Of a stretch of 64,000 nucleotides of DNA, positions 18,201 through 25,949 are shown one piece after another. The DNA is from Brevibacillus brevis (GTDB lineage Bacteria; Bacillota; Bacilli; Brevibacillales; Brevibacillaceae). The notes below the pieces were generated by a model, which saw only the letters and a program-made list of their open reading frames with translations, had not been told where the DNA came from and searched no databases. A program made the position numbers and the translations under genes. The DNA lies in the NCBI RefSeq assembly GCF_900637055.1, contig NZ_LR134338.1:784501-848500 (forward strand). The letters run 5' to 3'. Each line of letters opens with the position of its first letter. The first letter of the stretch is position 1.

Positions 18201-18784
18201 ATCTCGATGTTGTCGTGGCAAATGCCGAGGAATGGCTGGGGAAAAAAGCCGAAATGGGAGGCGTTTTCTACTATCAGGTAGCCGATCCTTTTGTGACGGC
18301 AAAACGCATGCTAACAGCTGACGAAGCGGCAAAGGAGCGGGCAAAGCGCTTGCGCATGAAAGGCTTGATGCTCGCAGATCCAGAACTGGCACGAATGATG
18401 GATGGCTATGTAGAGCAAGGGGCGTCAGAGCTGGTGCCATTTGAAATCAAAAAGGACGGAACGCTTTCGTCACGATCATCCGTGGCAACAGCCGAGCAGT
18501 TCCAAGCCTTGACTTCCTATGTTCGCGATACTGTGAAGCAAATCAGTACGCGCATGACCAACGGGGAAATCCAGATCGAACCATACACAAACGGGACGAT
18601 GACCGCTTGCGATTACTGTTCGTACAGGCCAGTATGCAAGTTCGACGGAGATGCAGGCGGGAATGAGCACCGACAGCTTGCCAAATGGAACAACAAGCAA
18701 ATATGGAGCATGCTGGCAGAGCAGCAGATGGCAGGAGAAGGAGGAATGACCGATGGCGGATCAACAATTGCAGGCCAAGCCTGA
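15287..18784 (+). CDS. addB: ATP-dependent helicase/nuclease subunit AddB
   Basis: The 1165-residue AddB of the AddAB double-strand-break resection enzyme, the Firmicute counterpart of RecBCD. It has an N-terminal P-loop (GRAGTGKT, residues 8-15) and a C-terminal RecB-type nuclease domain with VIDYKSS near 945. The four cysteines of the 4Fe-4S staple are C788 (QSCPF), then C1108, C1111 and C1117 (CDYCSYRPVC). The ATG at 15287 has GGGAAGGGG upstream. Its 3' end overlaps addA by 32 bases, indicating coupled synthesis of the heterodimer. Confidence 0.96.
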   Translation: MAVQFILGRAGTGKTESIHRQMQARLRDKPLGSPMILLVPEQASFQEEYALATLPELGGVMGTQVLSFGRLAHRLMQELGDLTTVPVDDLGKHMVLRMLLERHKEELNVFGRSATQPGFASQLGRLISECKSYGVSFTHSENVEWGGANLNQKIHDLRLIMNAYEAYLSEGYCDADDILNRVATMVRDSMYIKQAEIFIDGFTGFTNQELRLIEQLMQHAKHVTIALTLDPNERDASVDELGLFHPTLRTYQALTLMARESGVSIAKPLLLTEAQRFKSSPWLRQVEQVYFQWGDPPIPDQPGRADEVTMLSAVNRRAEVEAVALKLLSLSREEGYRWKDMAILLREIGTYADEISAVFTEYGIPHFLDQKRSVMHHPLVELVRSALEVIVTKWRYDAVFRCLKTDLLLLDSTDEHTARKEIDRLENYVLAHGVFGYQWAEESAWHFRGQAGAEEDAKIDELRRKYAAPLLAFEQEMKQATGKNVQEMTLALYNLLIALDVPNKLENWQRKAENNGDLDAAQVHGQVWTGLIELMDQVVEVMGDESMDLATFARVLDSGLETIELGLVPPALDQVLIGAMERSRQPDVKALFLLGVNEGIIPLRPKEEGILDEAERERLAEMGMSLAPSAKQRLMAEPYLLYQAMTRPSERLILSCALADEEGKALLPSSVFTRIREVLPDIPHQVFYNEPTGQHETDAFLLGHPRRVFRHLLTLLRSMKKTGELPDFWWEVYDWYIRASPDVKREQWLLSGLRYFNRPQELDLETSTTLYGKQLKMSVSRLERFQSCPFSHFSSHGLRLAERTMYKLERFDVGELFHASLKRAVEKMNEDNLEWSKLTEDNSMQLANVVVEELVPATRSSILTRTARYRYLSGKLKRAVGRAIYVLGEHAKRSRFAPVGLEVSFGPNSDLPGLALTLENGVELQLIGRIDRVDQSLDSEVPYLRVIDYKSSPKQLSLSDVWNGLNLQLLVYLDVVVANAEEWLGKKAEMGGVFYYQVADPFVTAKRMLTADEAAKERAKRLRMKGLMLADPELARMMDGYVEQGASELVPFEIKKDGTLSSRSSVATAEQFQALTSYVRDTVKQISTRMTNGEIQIEPYTNGTMTACDYCSYRPVCKFDGDAGGNEHRQLAKWNNKQIWSMLAEQQMAGEGGMTDGGSTIAGQA

Positions 18785-21700
18785 ACAATGGACGGACGAG
18801 CAATGGCAAGCGATTATCCAGCGCGGGAATAATCTCCTGGTGGCAGCGGCGGCAGGCTCTGGGAAAACCTCCGTCCTGGTTGAGCGGATTATCCGACGCA
18901 TCATGGACGAGAAGGACCCGGTTGGAGTCGATCAGCTGTTGGTGGTGACCTTTACCAATGCGGCAGCGGCAGAGATGCGTCACCGGATTGGCGATGCATT
19001 GCGAAAGGCATTGAAAGATGACCCGCACTCTTCTCACCTGCGAAGACAACTGGCACTGCTCCAGCGGGCGACGATTACGACACTTCACTCGTTCTGCTTG
19101 GGTATTTTGCGCCAGTATTACTATCTGATTGAACTCGATCCTGATTTTCGCATAGCCGACCAGATGGAAGGGGAGCTTTTGCGGCAGGATGTCTTGGAGG
19201 AACAGCTGGAGAGCTGGTACGAAAACGACGCTGATTTTCATGCATTAGCTGATGTGATGCTGGACGGTCAGGACGATCATGCCCTCACCCTACTGCTGCT
19301 CAGGCTGTATGAGTTTTCGCGCAGTCATCCGGCACCAGAACAATGGCTCGGAGAAGCGGCCGGAATGTTTGCGGTTCACGATAAAAACGGTTTGGACGGG
19401 CTGGAGTGGACCAGAAGCGTGCTGCGTTCTGTGGAGCTGGCACTCGGTGGAATGACGGCTAAGATGCGCAGGGCAGTTCTTTTGGCGGGCTCACCGGAAG
19501 GGCCTGCTGGCTATTTGCCTTTGCTTGAGGCGGAAGCAGCTGCCCTGCAGCGTGCAGGAGCGGCTTGCAGAGATGGTTGGGAAGCGACCGTCGAAGCTGT
19601 TCGGGGGGTTGTATTTGCCAAGCTGCCTCCAGTGAAAGGCACAGATCCGCTCGTGAAGGAACAGGTGCAGGACCTGCGAAACAGCGTGAAAAAGGAACTG
19701 GCAGAGCAAATCGAGCAATACTTTTCTACGACAGCCGAGCAGTACGTCGCAGATTTGCAGCGGATTGCTCCTCACATGCAGACATTGGCAAGACTGGTGA
19801 CAGCATTTTCGGATGCTTTTCAATTGGAGAAGCGCTCGCGCGGCTTAGTCGATTTTGGCGACTTGGAGCATCTGGCTCTGCGCATTCTAACCGAAACGAA
19901 TGAGTCCGGGGAGACTGTTCCTTCGTCTATCTCAACCCAATTGCGTGAACAGTTCGCTGAAGTGTTAGTAGACGAATATCAGGATATTAACCTCGTGCAG
20001 GAGACAATCTTGCAAATGGTTTCCCGAGACGGGATGAATGGTCAGCCAGCGAATCGCTTCATGGTGGGTGATGTGAAGCAGAGTATTTATCGGTTCCGTT
20101 TGGCAGAGCCAAAGCTGTTTCTCGAAAAATATGTGACCTATCAACAAGATGGGGATGCTGACGAAACGTGCATCGGTCGGCGTATCGATCTGGCGGCGAA
20201 CTTCCGCAGTAGAAGGGAAGTCGTAGATGCCGTTAACTTTTTGTTTCGTCAGATCATGTCTCACGGGGTAGGTGAGATCGGTTATGATTCTTCGGCGGAG
20301 CTGATCAACCGTGCGTCTTATCCAGAAGCACAGCCGAACCGTTTGCAGGCAGAGATGCATTTGATCGACCGGAATACAGCGATAGCAGAAGAAGGTCAGG
20401 CAGTAGTTGCAGAGGGGACAGATGAGGGCGAAGCAGGTATTCCCGAGGGAGAGTCCGCAGAGGAAGCGAGTGTTGCACAGCTGGAAGCTCGACTAATCGC
20501 CAGCCGTATTCGTCGCTGGATGGAGCCCGGCGAGGGAGAAGAGCCACTGCTCGTTTTCGATAAAAAGGCTGGGGGAATGCGCCCGCTGGCCTATCGCGAT
20601 ATCGTTATTTTGCTTCGTGCGACCTCAGGCTGGGGGCAAACGATGCAAGAAGAGCTGCACGCGGCAGGAATTCCCGTGTATGCCGAGCAGACTGCGGGTT
20701 ATTTCGCGGCGACAGAGGTAGAAACGATGCTTTCCCTGCTGCGTGTCATTGACAACCCGCTCCAAGACATTCCACTGGCAGCTGTATTGCGGTCTCCCAT
20801 CGTCGGCTTGCGGGAGGAGCAGCTTGCTCAAATCCGCATTCACTACGCGACAGGGCCGTTTCACCAAGCTGTTCTCCAATATGCAGAAGAACGCCCGCCC
20901 CAAGAGTCGTGGGAGAGAAGGCTGCGACAGTTTTTTGGCCGATTGGATCTATGGCGGACAGAGGCTCGCAGAGGTGCTTTATCGGAACTGCTGACGTTGC
21001 TGTACCGGGAGACAGGTTATCTCGATTATGTGGCGGCTCTGGAAAACGGTCAGCAGCGACAGGCCAACTTGCGTGCGCTCTATGATCGCGCAAGACAATA
21101 CGAAGCTGGTTCCTATCGTGGCTTGTTCCGCTTTTTGCGTTTTGTCGACCGTCTGCAAGAAGCGGGCAATGATATGGGCGAAGCAAGAACCATCGGGGAA
21201 AACGAGGATGTCGTACGCATCATGACGATCCACAAAAGTAAGGGGCTCGAGTTCCCGGTTGTTTTTGTGGCGGGTATGGGCAAGCAGTTTAATACGATGG
21301 ATTTGAAAAGCCAGTTTTTGCTGCATAAAGATTTGGGCTTTGGCCCGATGGCTGTTGAGCCCTCCTTGCAACTGCGCTATCCGAGTCTGGCTGCGCTGGG
21401 CATCCGGCAAAAGCTGCGTCGGGATATGCTGGCAGAGGAAATGCGTGTGCTTTATGTGGCTTTGACGCGTGCACGCGAGAAGCTCATTCTTGTCGGTTCA
21501 TCCAAGGATCTCGCAAAAAGTGTAACAGACTGGGGCAGACAGGATGACAACGAGCGGCTCAGTGACGAAGACTTGATTCAGGCAAAGGGATACCTGGACT
21601 GGGTGGGGCGTGCGATGTTGCGACATCCTGGTGCGGGATTGCTGCGGGCATATCCAGAGCAACAAGGCTCAGGAGAAGTCGTGAGAGTCAGAAGTGTGCC

Positions 21701-22580
21701 GGATGATTCGGTTTGGTCGTTTCACTTCTATCAGGCAGATGAGCTCCGTGCCCAAGGAGAGTCAACCAACGACGATGCGTCTCTGTGGGAGCGAATGACC
21801 AGACGAGAGGCGATCGCGGAACGACCGTCTGATGACACTTTGCGAGAGATTGTCGACAAGAGATTAGGATGGCAGGACCCGCATCCAATTGCGCCACGCG
21901 TAGCTGCGAAATGGAGCGTCAGCGAACTAAAGCGACATGCAAAAGTTAGCAAAGGCGGACAGCCACTCACGCTGCCGTCCATTACGGAAAAGCCAAAGTT
22001 TTTGTCTGAGCAAAAATCCAATCGACTGACAGCAGCAGAAAAAGGAACCATCACGCACTTAGTGTTCCAGCATCTCGATTTGAAACGTCCGCTGGATGAA
22101 GCGGATATTCGGGAGCAGGTGGCGGCACTCGCGGCACGCCGCTTTTTGACTGACGAGCAGGTACAAGCAGTAGATGTTCCCCAGATCGCCCGATTCTTCG
22201 CTGATCCTTTGGGGCAGCGAATGAAGTCGGCGGCGGTCGTGCATCGTGAACTGCCATTTACCCTCGTGATTCCTGCTTATGAAATAGAAGCGGAGTTAGG
22301 TGAAGAGAGCGACGAGCAGGTTGTCGTCCAAGGGGTCATTGATTGCCTGTTGGAGGAGCAGGATGGAAGCCTCGTCCTGATCGATTTCAAGACAGATTGG
22401 ATGGCAAAAGAGGCGACTGCCGCAGCCATCGAAGAGATGAAAAGAAGATACGAAGGCCAGATCAGGCTATATGTCCGGGCAATCAAGCAGATCATCAAGC
22501 CAAAAGGGAACGTGTCTAGTTATCTTTATTTGCTCTCAGGTGGATTCTCTCTTTCGTTTTCGGATGAAAGTATGGATTAG
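18753..22580 (+). CDS. addA: ATP-dependent helicase/nuclease subunit AddA
   Basis: The 1275-residue UvrD/Rep-type helicase with a C-terminal nuclease domain. Walker A AAGSGKTS is at residues 33-40 and Walker B/motif II is DEYQDIN. Helicase motifs continue with VGDVKQSIYRFR, TIHKSKGLEFPVVF and LYVALTRAREKL. The RecB-family nuclease motif LIDFKTDW is near 1209. With AddB it degrades DNA ends until a Chi site and loads RecA. The ATG at 18753 has AGAAGGAGGAATG upstream. Order here is sbcD-sbcC-addB-addA, one transcription unit ending in a clear terminator. Confidence 0.96.
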   Translation: MADQQLQAKPEQWTDEQWQAIIQRGNNLLVAAAAGSGKTSVLVERIIRRIMDEKDPVGVDQLLVVTFTNAAAAEMRHRIGDALRKALKDDPHSSHLRRQLALLQRATITTLHSFCLGILRQYYYLIELDPDFRIADQMEGELLRQDVLEEQLESWYENDADFHALADVMLDGQDDHALTLLLLRLYEFSRSHPAPEQWLGEAAGMFAVHDKNGLDGLEWTRSVLRSVELALGGMTAKMRRAVLLAGSPEGPAGYLPLLEAEAAALQRAGAACRDGWEATVEAVRGVVFAKLPPVKGTDPLVKEQVQDLRNSVKKELAEQIEQYFSTTAEQYVADLQRIAPHMQTLARLVTAFSDAFQLEKRSRGLVDFGDLEHLALRILTETNESGETVPSSISTQLREQFAEVLVDEYQDINLVQETILQMVSRDGMNGQPANRFMVGDVKQSIYRFRLAEPKLFLEKYVTYQQDGDADETCIGRRIDLAANFRSRREVVDAVNFLFRQIMSHGVGEIGYDSSAELINRASYPEAQPNRLQAEMHLIDRNTAIAEEGQAVVAEGTDEGEAGIPEGESAEEASVAQLEARLIASRIRRWMEPGEGEEPLLVFDKKAGGMRPLAYRDIVILLRATSGWGQTMQEELHAAGIPVYAEQTAGYFAATEVETMLSLLRVIDNPLQDIPLAAVLRSPIVGLREEQLAQIRIHYATGPFHQAVLQYAEERPPQESWERRLRQFFGRLDLWRTEARRGALSELLTLLYRETGYLDYVAALENGQQRQANLRALYDRARQYEAGSYRGLFRFLRFVDRLQEAGNDMGEARTIGENEDVVRIMTIHKSKGLEFPVVFVAGMGKQFNTMDLKSQFLLHKDLGFGPMAVEPSLQLRYPSLAALGIRQKLRRDMLAEEMRVLYVALTRAREKLILVGSSKDLAKSVTDWGRQDDNERLSDEDLIQAKGYLDWVGRAMLRHPGAGLLRAYPEQQGSGEVVRVRSVPDDSVWSFHFYQADELRAQGESTNDDASLWERMTRREAIAERPSDDTLREIVDKRLGWQDPHPIAPRVAAKWSVSELKRHAKVSKGGQPLTLPSITEKPKFLSEQKSNRLTAAEKGTITHLVFQHLDLKRPLDEADIREQVAALAARRFLTDEQVQAVDVPQIARFFADPLGQRMKSAAVVHRELPFTLVIPAYEIEAELGEESDEQVVVQGVIDCLLEEQDGSLVLIDFKTDWMAKEATAAAIEEMKRRYEGQIRLYVRAIKQIIKPKGNVSSYLYLLSGGFSLSFSDESMD

Positions 22581-22586
22581 TATGTT

Positions 22587-22621
22587 AGACCGTCAGGGCA
22601 ATAGCTCTGGCGGTCTTTTTG
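22587..22621 (+). terminator. intrinsic terminator after addA
   Basis: A ten-base-pair stem AGACCGTCAG / CTGGCGGTCT (22587-22596 / 22607-22616, one G-U pair) is followed by a TTTTT tract, six bases after the addA stop codon. Confidence 0.9.
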
Positions 22622-22644
22622 TTTATTAGAGCTGCTGTGGTGGG

Positions 22645-22846
22645 GGAAGAAGCGCATTTCCAGTCTTCGCTTCGGCCTACGCCCTGCAAGGGGGAATTGA
22701 CTGTCCGCTCCGGAATAAATGGCGGGAGCGCTTCAAACGTAGAAGTTTCGAGGAGGTAGTTCATAAGTGAAGCTGAAATTCCCCGCCATTTTTTCCTGCG
22801 CTGAGGTGGGCTCCAGAGGCGCTTGGACTGGAAATACGCTTCTTCC
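22645..22846 (+). repeat. structured intergenic element, copy 3
   Basis: Same organisation and orientation as the element at 9103. The outer arms are 22645-22665 / 22826-22846 (21 bp, one mismatch, at a different position from copy 2). The core CCTGCAAGGGGGAATTGACTG is at 22683-22703. The inner arms are 22712-22726 / 22782-22796 (15 bp, one mismatch). The inside spacer is 55 bases and the outer spacer 29. It lies just downstream of the addA terminator, as copy 2 lies just downstream of the ctaA terminator. Confidence 0.88.
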
Positions 22847-23060
22847 CACGCGGCTTTTGGTTAAAAGAATTCAAGGAAGCTGCTTTGAACTGTCCCTCAT
22901 TATGTTTTAAGAGCCAGAAGAGGATCAAAGCTATACGAAAGCACTGTCACATGTTTGGAAGGAGACCGCCCGAACGAAGAGAGGATACAGGCGACTGGAA
23001 AACATGTGGCAGGGCTTCTCCCGACCACTACTGTTAGAAGACCACCACTAAAAATCTCAC
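22847..23060 (+). repeat. 3' tail of element copy 3
   Basis: About 200 bases with no gene. After AATTCAAGGAAGCT (near 22868) a second hairpin can be drawn from CACATGTTT (near 22948) to AAACATGTG (near 23001-23008). It is followed by GTGGCAGGGCTTC at 23006-23018, which is also found in the tail of copy 2 at 9402-9414. The hairpin sequences between these shared words differ. Confidence 0.5.
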
Positions 23061-23084
23061 ATAATAGAACGTATGTGCTATTAT
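23061..23084 (+). promoter_or_regulatory. inverted repeat upstream of the DinB-like gene
   Basis: ATAATAG-N10-CTATTAT, a 7-bp inverted repeat in AT-rich DNA about 50 bases before the gene. It could be an operator or a small hairpin in the leader. There is no supporting -35/-10 pair that I trust. Confidence 0.35.
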
Positions 23085-23134
23085 TAGTTAGAATTTTCCT
23101 ACTCATCTACTCAAATAGATAAGGAGTGAACTCG

Positions 23135-23602
23135 ATGAAGATGCTTTTCCAATATAACTGGCAGGTACGGGACGAGTGGATGGAATGGTGTAAGCGGCTC
23201 ACACCAGAAGAATTGCTGCGAGAGCGCACAGGTGGGGCTGGCACGATTTTGTATACGTTGTTTCACATTGCTGATGTTGAGTATAGCTGGCTTCGGGGCG
23301 TACAAGGAAAACCGGATATTCAGGTGGCATACGAAACGCAGAAGTCTCTGGAAAAGGTAAACGCACTGTCACATGCCTGGCGCGTAGAGTTGCGAGATTT
23401 CATCGAGAATTGGTCAGACGAGATGGAGAACGAATCAGTAAAGGTAGCCTGGGATGATGAAGTGTACACGAAGGGAGAGTTGCTGCGCCATGTCATCGCC
23501 CACGAGATTCATCACATGGGACAGTTGTCCATTTGGGCGAGAGAGCTCGGGATTGCGCCTGTTTCCGCCAATGTCATTGGGCGCGGATTAGCGCGCAGGT
23601 AG
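23135..23602 (+). CDS. DinB/YfiT-family putative metal-dependent protein
   Basis: The 155-residue four-helix-bundle protein of the DinB superfamily. The likely metal ligands are the histidine in LFHIADVEYSW and the pair in HVIAHEIHHMGQLSIW, the standard three-His arrangement. Members include thiol-transferases for bacillithiol and many proteins without known substrate; nothing here decides which. The ATG at 23135 has AAGGAG nine bases upstream. The in-frame GTG at 23126 overlaps that ribosome site and is rejected. It appears to be a single-gene unit. Confidence 0.85.
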   Translation: MKMLFQYNWQVRDEWMEWCKRLTPEELLRERTGGAGTILYTLFHIADVEYSWLRGVQGKPDIQVAYETQKSLEKVNALSHAWRVELRDFIENWSDEMENESVKVAWDDEVYTKGELLRHVIAHEIHHMGQLSIWARELGIAPVSANVIGRGLARR

Positions 23603-23716
23603 CCCTGACAAAATCCGATCCAAGCTGCGCCTGTGCATAATTTTCCTCTTAACGGATCATACTCCAACTGTTTTCAATCACGGTTGGAAGTGAATGACCC
23701 GCTTGGGAGGTCGCAC

Positions 23717-25141
23717 ATGATGTCATGGAAAAATCAATTGCTGCGGAAAAAGTCAGTTGCGAAAATGCTGGAGCAGGTGGATAAAAACGAAAGCTCTCTC
23801 AAAAAGTCATTGGGTGCTTTTGACCTGACAATGCTGGGCATCGGCGCAATCATGGGAACAGGGATTTTTGTGTTAACAGGAGTTGCAGTTGCCTTGCACG
23901 CTGGACCGGCACTTGTTTTGTCTTTTGTTATTGCGGCACTTGCCTGTGTGTTTGCCGCACTCTGCTATGCGGAATTTGCATCGACTGTTCCGGTGTCGGG
24001 AAGCGCTTATACATACAGCTATGCGGCATTTGGCGAATTTGTCGCCTGGATGATCGGGTGGGACTTGATCCTCGAATACGGAGTGGCTTGCGCTGCGGTG
24101 GCAAGCGGATGGTCGGGGTATGCCCAAGGATTGCTAGCCGGGTTTAACATCCACCTGCCGCATGCGCTCACCAGTGCGTTTGATGCATCGAAAGGAACGA
24201 TCGTCGATTTACCTGCGGTCCTCATCATTGTCATCATTACAGCTTTGTTGATGAAGGGAACGAGAGAGTCTGCGAGCTTGAATACCATTATGGTGTTAAT
24301 AAAAGTAGCGGTAGTTGTCCTGTTCCTCGTCGTTGGCGTCATGTATGTCAAGCCGGAAAACTGGAATCCATTCATGCCGTTTGGTTTTGCGGGAGTAGCA
24401 ACTGGTGCCGCAACGGTGTTTTTTGCTTTTATCGGATTTGATGCGGTGTCTTCTGCGGCCGAAGAAGTGCGCAATCCCCAGCGCGACATGCCAATCGGGA
24501 TCATCTCTTCCTTACTCGTGTGCACGATTTTGTACATTGCTGTCTCACTGACATTGACAGGGATTGTTCCGTACAAATTGTTGAATGTCAAAAATCCGGT
24601 CGCGTTTGCGCTCAGCTATGTCAATCAGGACTGGGTAGCAGGCTTCATTTCGCTGGGAGCCATTGTCGGGATCACGACCGTTTTGTTAGTCATGATGTAT
24701 GGACAAGCCCGGATGTTTTTTGCGATGAGTCGAGATGGCTTGCTCCCCGAGCTTTTCTCGCACGTACATCCCCGCACACAGGTACCACAAAAGAGCACGC
24801 TCGTCGTGGCAGCCTTAGTAGCAACCTTCGGCGGATTATTGCCCCTCTCCAGCTTGGCCCAGCTCACCAACATCGGAACGCTGTTTGCATTTATTTTGGT
24901 CTCGATTGGACTGGTTGTACTGCGCCGTACTCATCCGCAATTACCGCGTGCTTTTCGCGTTCCATTTGTTCCGCTTGTTCCCTTGCTCTCGGTCCTCTTT
25001 TGCGGATATCTCGTTTTCAACCTGCCTACGCTGACAAAGGTCGGTTTTCTCGGTTGGCTGTCGGCCGGAGCGATCGTCTATTTCCTTTATGGGCGCAAAC
25101 ACAGTCGATTGGCAACAAAAGACGATTCCTCCCAAACATAA
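23717..25141 (+). CDS. APC-superfamily amino acid permease (cationic amino acid transporter type)
   Basis: The 474-residue membrane protein with about 12 helices. The N-terminal GIGAIMGTGIFVLTGVA contains the unwound-helix GIG motif of APC transporters. Further family segments are CYAEFASTVPVSGSAYTYSY and FFAFIGFDAVSSAAEEV. It resembles Bacillus YfnA/YkbA-type transporters; the substrate is not readable from sequence. The ATG at 23717 has GGGAGG six bases upstream. The 84 in-frame bases further 5' are not plausible protein. The upstream gap has no T-box or riboswitch that I can see. Confidence 0.9.
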   Translation: MMSWKNQLLRKKSVAKMLEQVDKNESSLKKSLGAFDLTMLGIGAIMGTGIFVLTGVAVALHAGPALVLSFVIAALACVFAALCYAEFASTVPVSGSAYTYSYAAFGEFVAWMIGWDLILEYGVACAAVASGWSGYAQGLLAGFNIHLPHALTSAFDASKGTIVDLPAVLIIVIITALLMKGTRESASLNTIMVLIKVAVVVLFLVVGVMYVKPENWNPFMPFGFAGVATGAATVFFAFIGFDAVSSAAEEVRNPQRDMPIGIISSLLVCTILYIAVSLTLTGIVPYKLLNVKNPVAFALSYVNQDWVAGFISLGAIVGITTVLLVMMYGQARMFFAMSRDGLLPELFSHVHPRTQVPQKSTLVVAALVATFGGLLPLSSLAQLTNIGTLFAFILVSIGLVVLRRTHPQLPRAFRVPFVPLVPLLSVLFCGYLVFNLPTLTKVGFLGWLSAGAIVYFLYGRKHSRLATKDDSSQT

Positions 25142-25196
25142 ATGGCAGGTTAATCCGTTTAGGCATGTTCTACTGAGCATGTCTTTGTTTGCTATC

Positions 25197-25226
25197 TGAC
25201 AAAGCGATCCAATTCGTGGTAGAGTA
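25197..25226 (+). promoter_or_regulatory. putative sigma-A promoter of the DUF402 gene
   Basis: CTGACA (25197-25202), an 18-bp spacer and TAGAGT (25221-25226), 33 bases before the start codon. Confidence 0.5.
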
Positions 25227-25258
25227 AAAGCAATTAAAACGACGAAGGAGGGCAGGCT

Positions 25259-25777
25259 ATGAAGCGAAAACGAGCAGATCGACCTGGTTGGAGACGCGTG
25301 AAGCGATTGGGCTACCAGCAAAAATGGGTAGAATCTTTATCTTTCTCTGGGTACACTGTCCGTCTGACTCTGGACGAAGTAAGTGAGCCTGCCTACATGC
25401 CTGTCGGGGAGAAAACGCTGTGTGTGGGTGATCGAGGATATGTTTACTTGCAGTATTTTCCCAATGGTCAAGCTTATGCCGTTACGAAAATGATGGATGA
25501 GCTGGGGAATACCGTGCAATGGTATATCGATATTTGCCGGGGACATGGCAAAGATGAGGACGGGCATATCTGGTATGACGATTTGTACCTCGACATCGTG
25601 GTACTGCCGACAGGAGAAGTATACCTGCTTGATCAGGATGAACTCGACGAGGCGCTGATAAAAGGAGCTATCACGAAAGAGGATCACCAGTTTGCCACAA
25701 AGACGGCTGATGGCATGCTACAGGATATTTTAGCGGGGAAACGCGATGCCTTTGACTTTCCCAATTTCTTTGCATAG
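25259..25777 (+). CDS. DUF402 nucleoside tri/diphosphatase-like protein (Ntdp family)
   Basis: The 172-residue protein of the DUF402 family, which includes the Mg-dependent Ntdp phosphatase of Staphylococcus and FomD. Characteristic segments are DRGYVYLQYFPNGQAYAVTKMM, TVQWYIDICRGH and YDDLYLDIVVLPTGEVYLLDQDEL. The acidic residues in the last of these form the metal site in known structures. The ATG at 25259 has GGAGGG nine bases upstream. The Arg/Lys-rich start (KRKRADRPGWRRVKR) is normal for the family. It is followed by the leader and UMP kinase paralogue; a shared nucleotide theme is possible but unproved. Confidence 0.85.
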   Translation: MKRKRADRPGWRRVKRLGYQQKWVESLSFSGYTVRLTLDEVSEPAYMPVGEKTLCVGDRGYVYLQYFPNGQAYAVTKMMDELGNTVQWYIDICRGHGKDEDGHIWYDDLYLDIVVLPTGEVYLLDQDELDEALIKGAITKEDHQFATKTADGMLQDILAGKRDAFDFPNFFA

Positions 25778-25821
25778 AATGGTGAAGAGTTTTCCATAGT
25801 GAAAAAAAGGAGGGGATGGGA

Positions 25822-25908
25822 ATGGATAACAAGGGCGGGAAGTTCCCATTCTACTCTTTTTGCTTCGAAGAACGAAGGCGATGTTTGCTTTCGTTCTTTT
25901 TTTGTTGA
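25822..25908 (+). CDS. putative 28-residue leader peptide ahead of the UMP kinase paralogue
   Basis: ATG 25822 is preceded eight bases upstream by a strong AAGGAGGGG (25807-25815). It opens a 28-codon frame (MDNKGGKFPFYSFCFEERRR then CLLSFFFC) that ends in TGA exactly after the T-run of an intrinsic terminator. A pyrimidine-rich stretch encoding FPFYSFCF precedes the hairpin, and the hairpin lies inside the frame. This is the layout of a translated attenuator such as the pyrBI leader of enteric bacteria. An upstream ATGGGAA/TTCCCAT pairing could cover the start. Expression is not proved; the frame could be accidental. Confidence 0.4.
   Translation: MDNKGGKFPFYSFCFEERRRCLLSFFFC
25868..25905 (+). 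terminator. intrinsic terminator in the leader of the UMP kinase paralogue
   Basis: A 12-bp stem (AAGAACGAAGGC 25868-25879 with 25887-25898, one G-U pair), a seven-base loop and T7. It lies 45 bases before the UMP kinase-like start and 90 after the DUF402 stop. It may simply end the upstream transcript or act as an attenuator. Confidence 0.85.
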
Positions 25909-25949
25909 ACGGTATCCATTCCAAAGAAAAGAACGTAGGGGGAGGCGCC

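Noticed and set aside
23603..23716. T-box or riboswitch before the amino-acid permease
   Set aside because: Only about 110 bases; no T-box sequence (AGGGTGGNACCGCG) and only a weak CCAAC/GTTGG hairpin.
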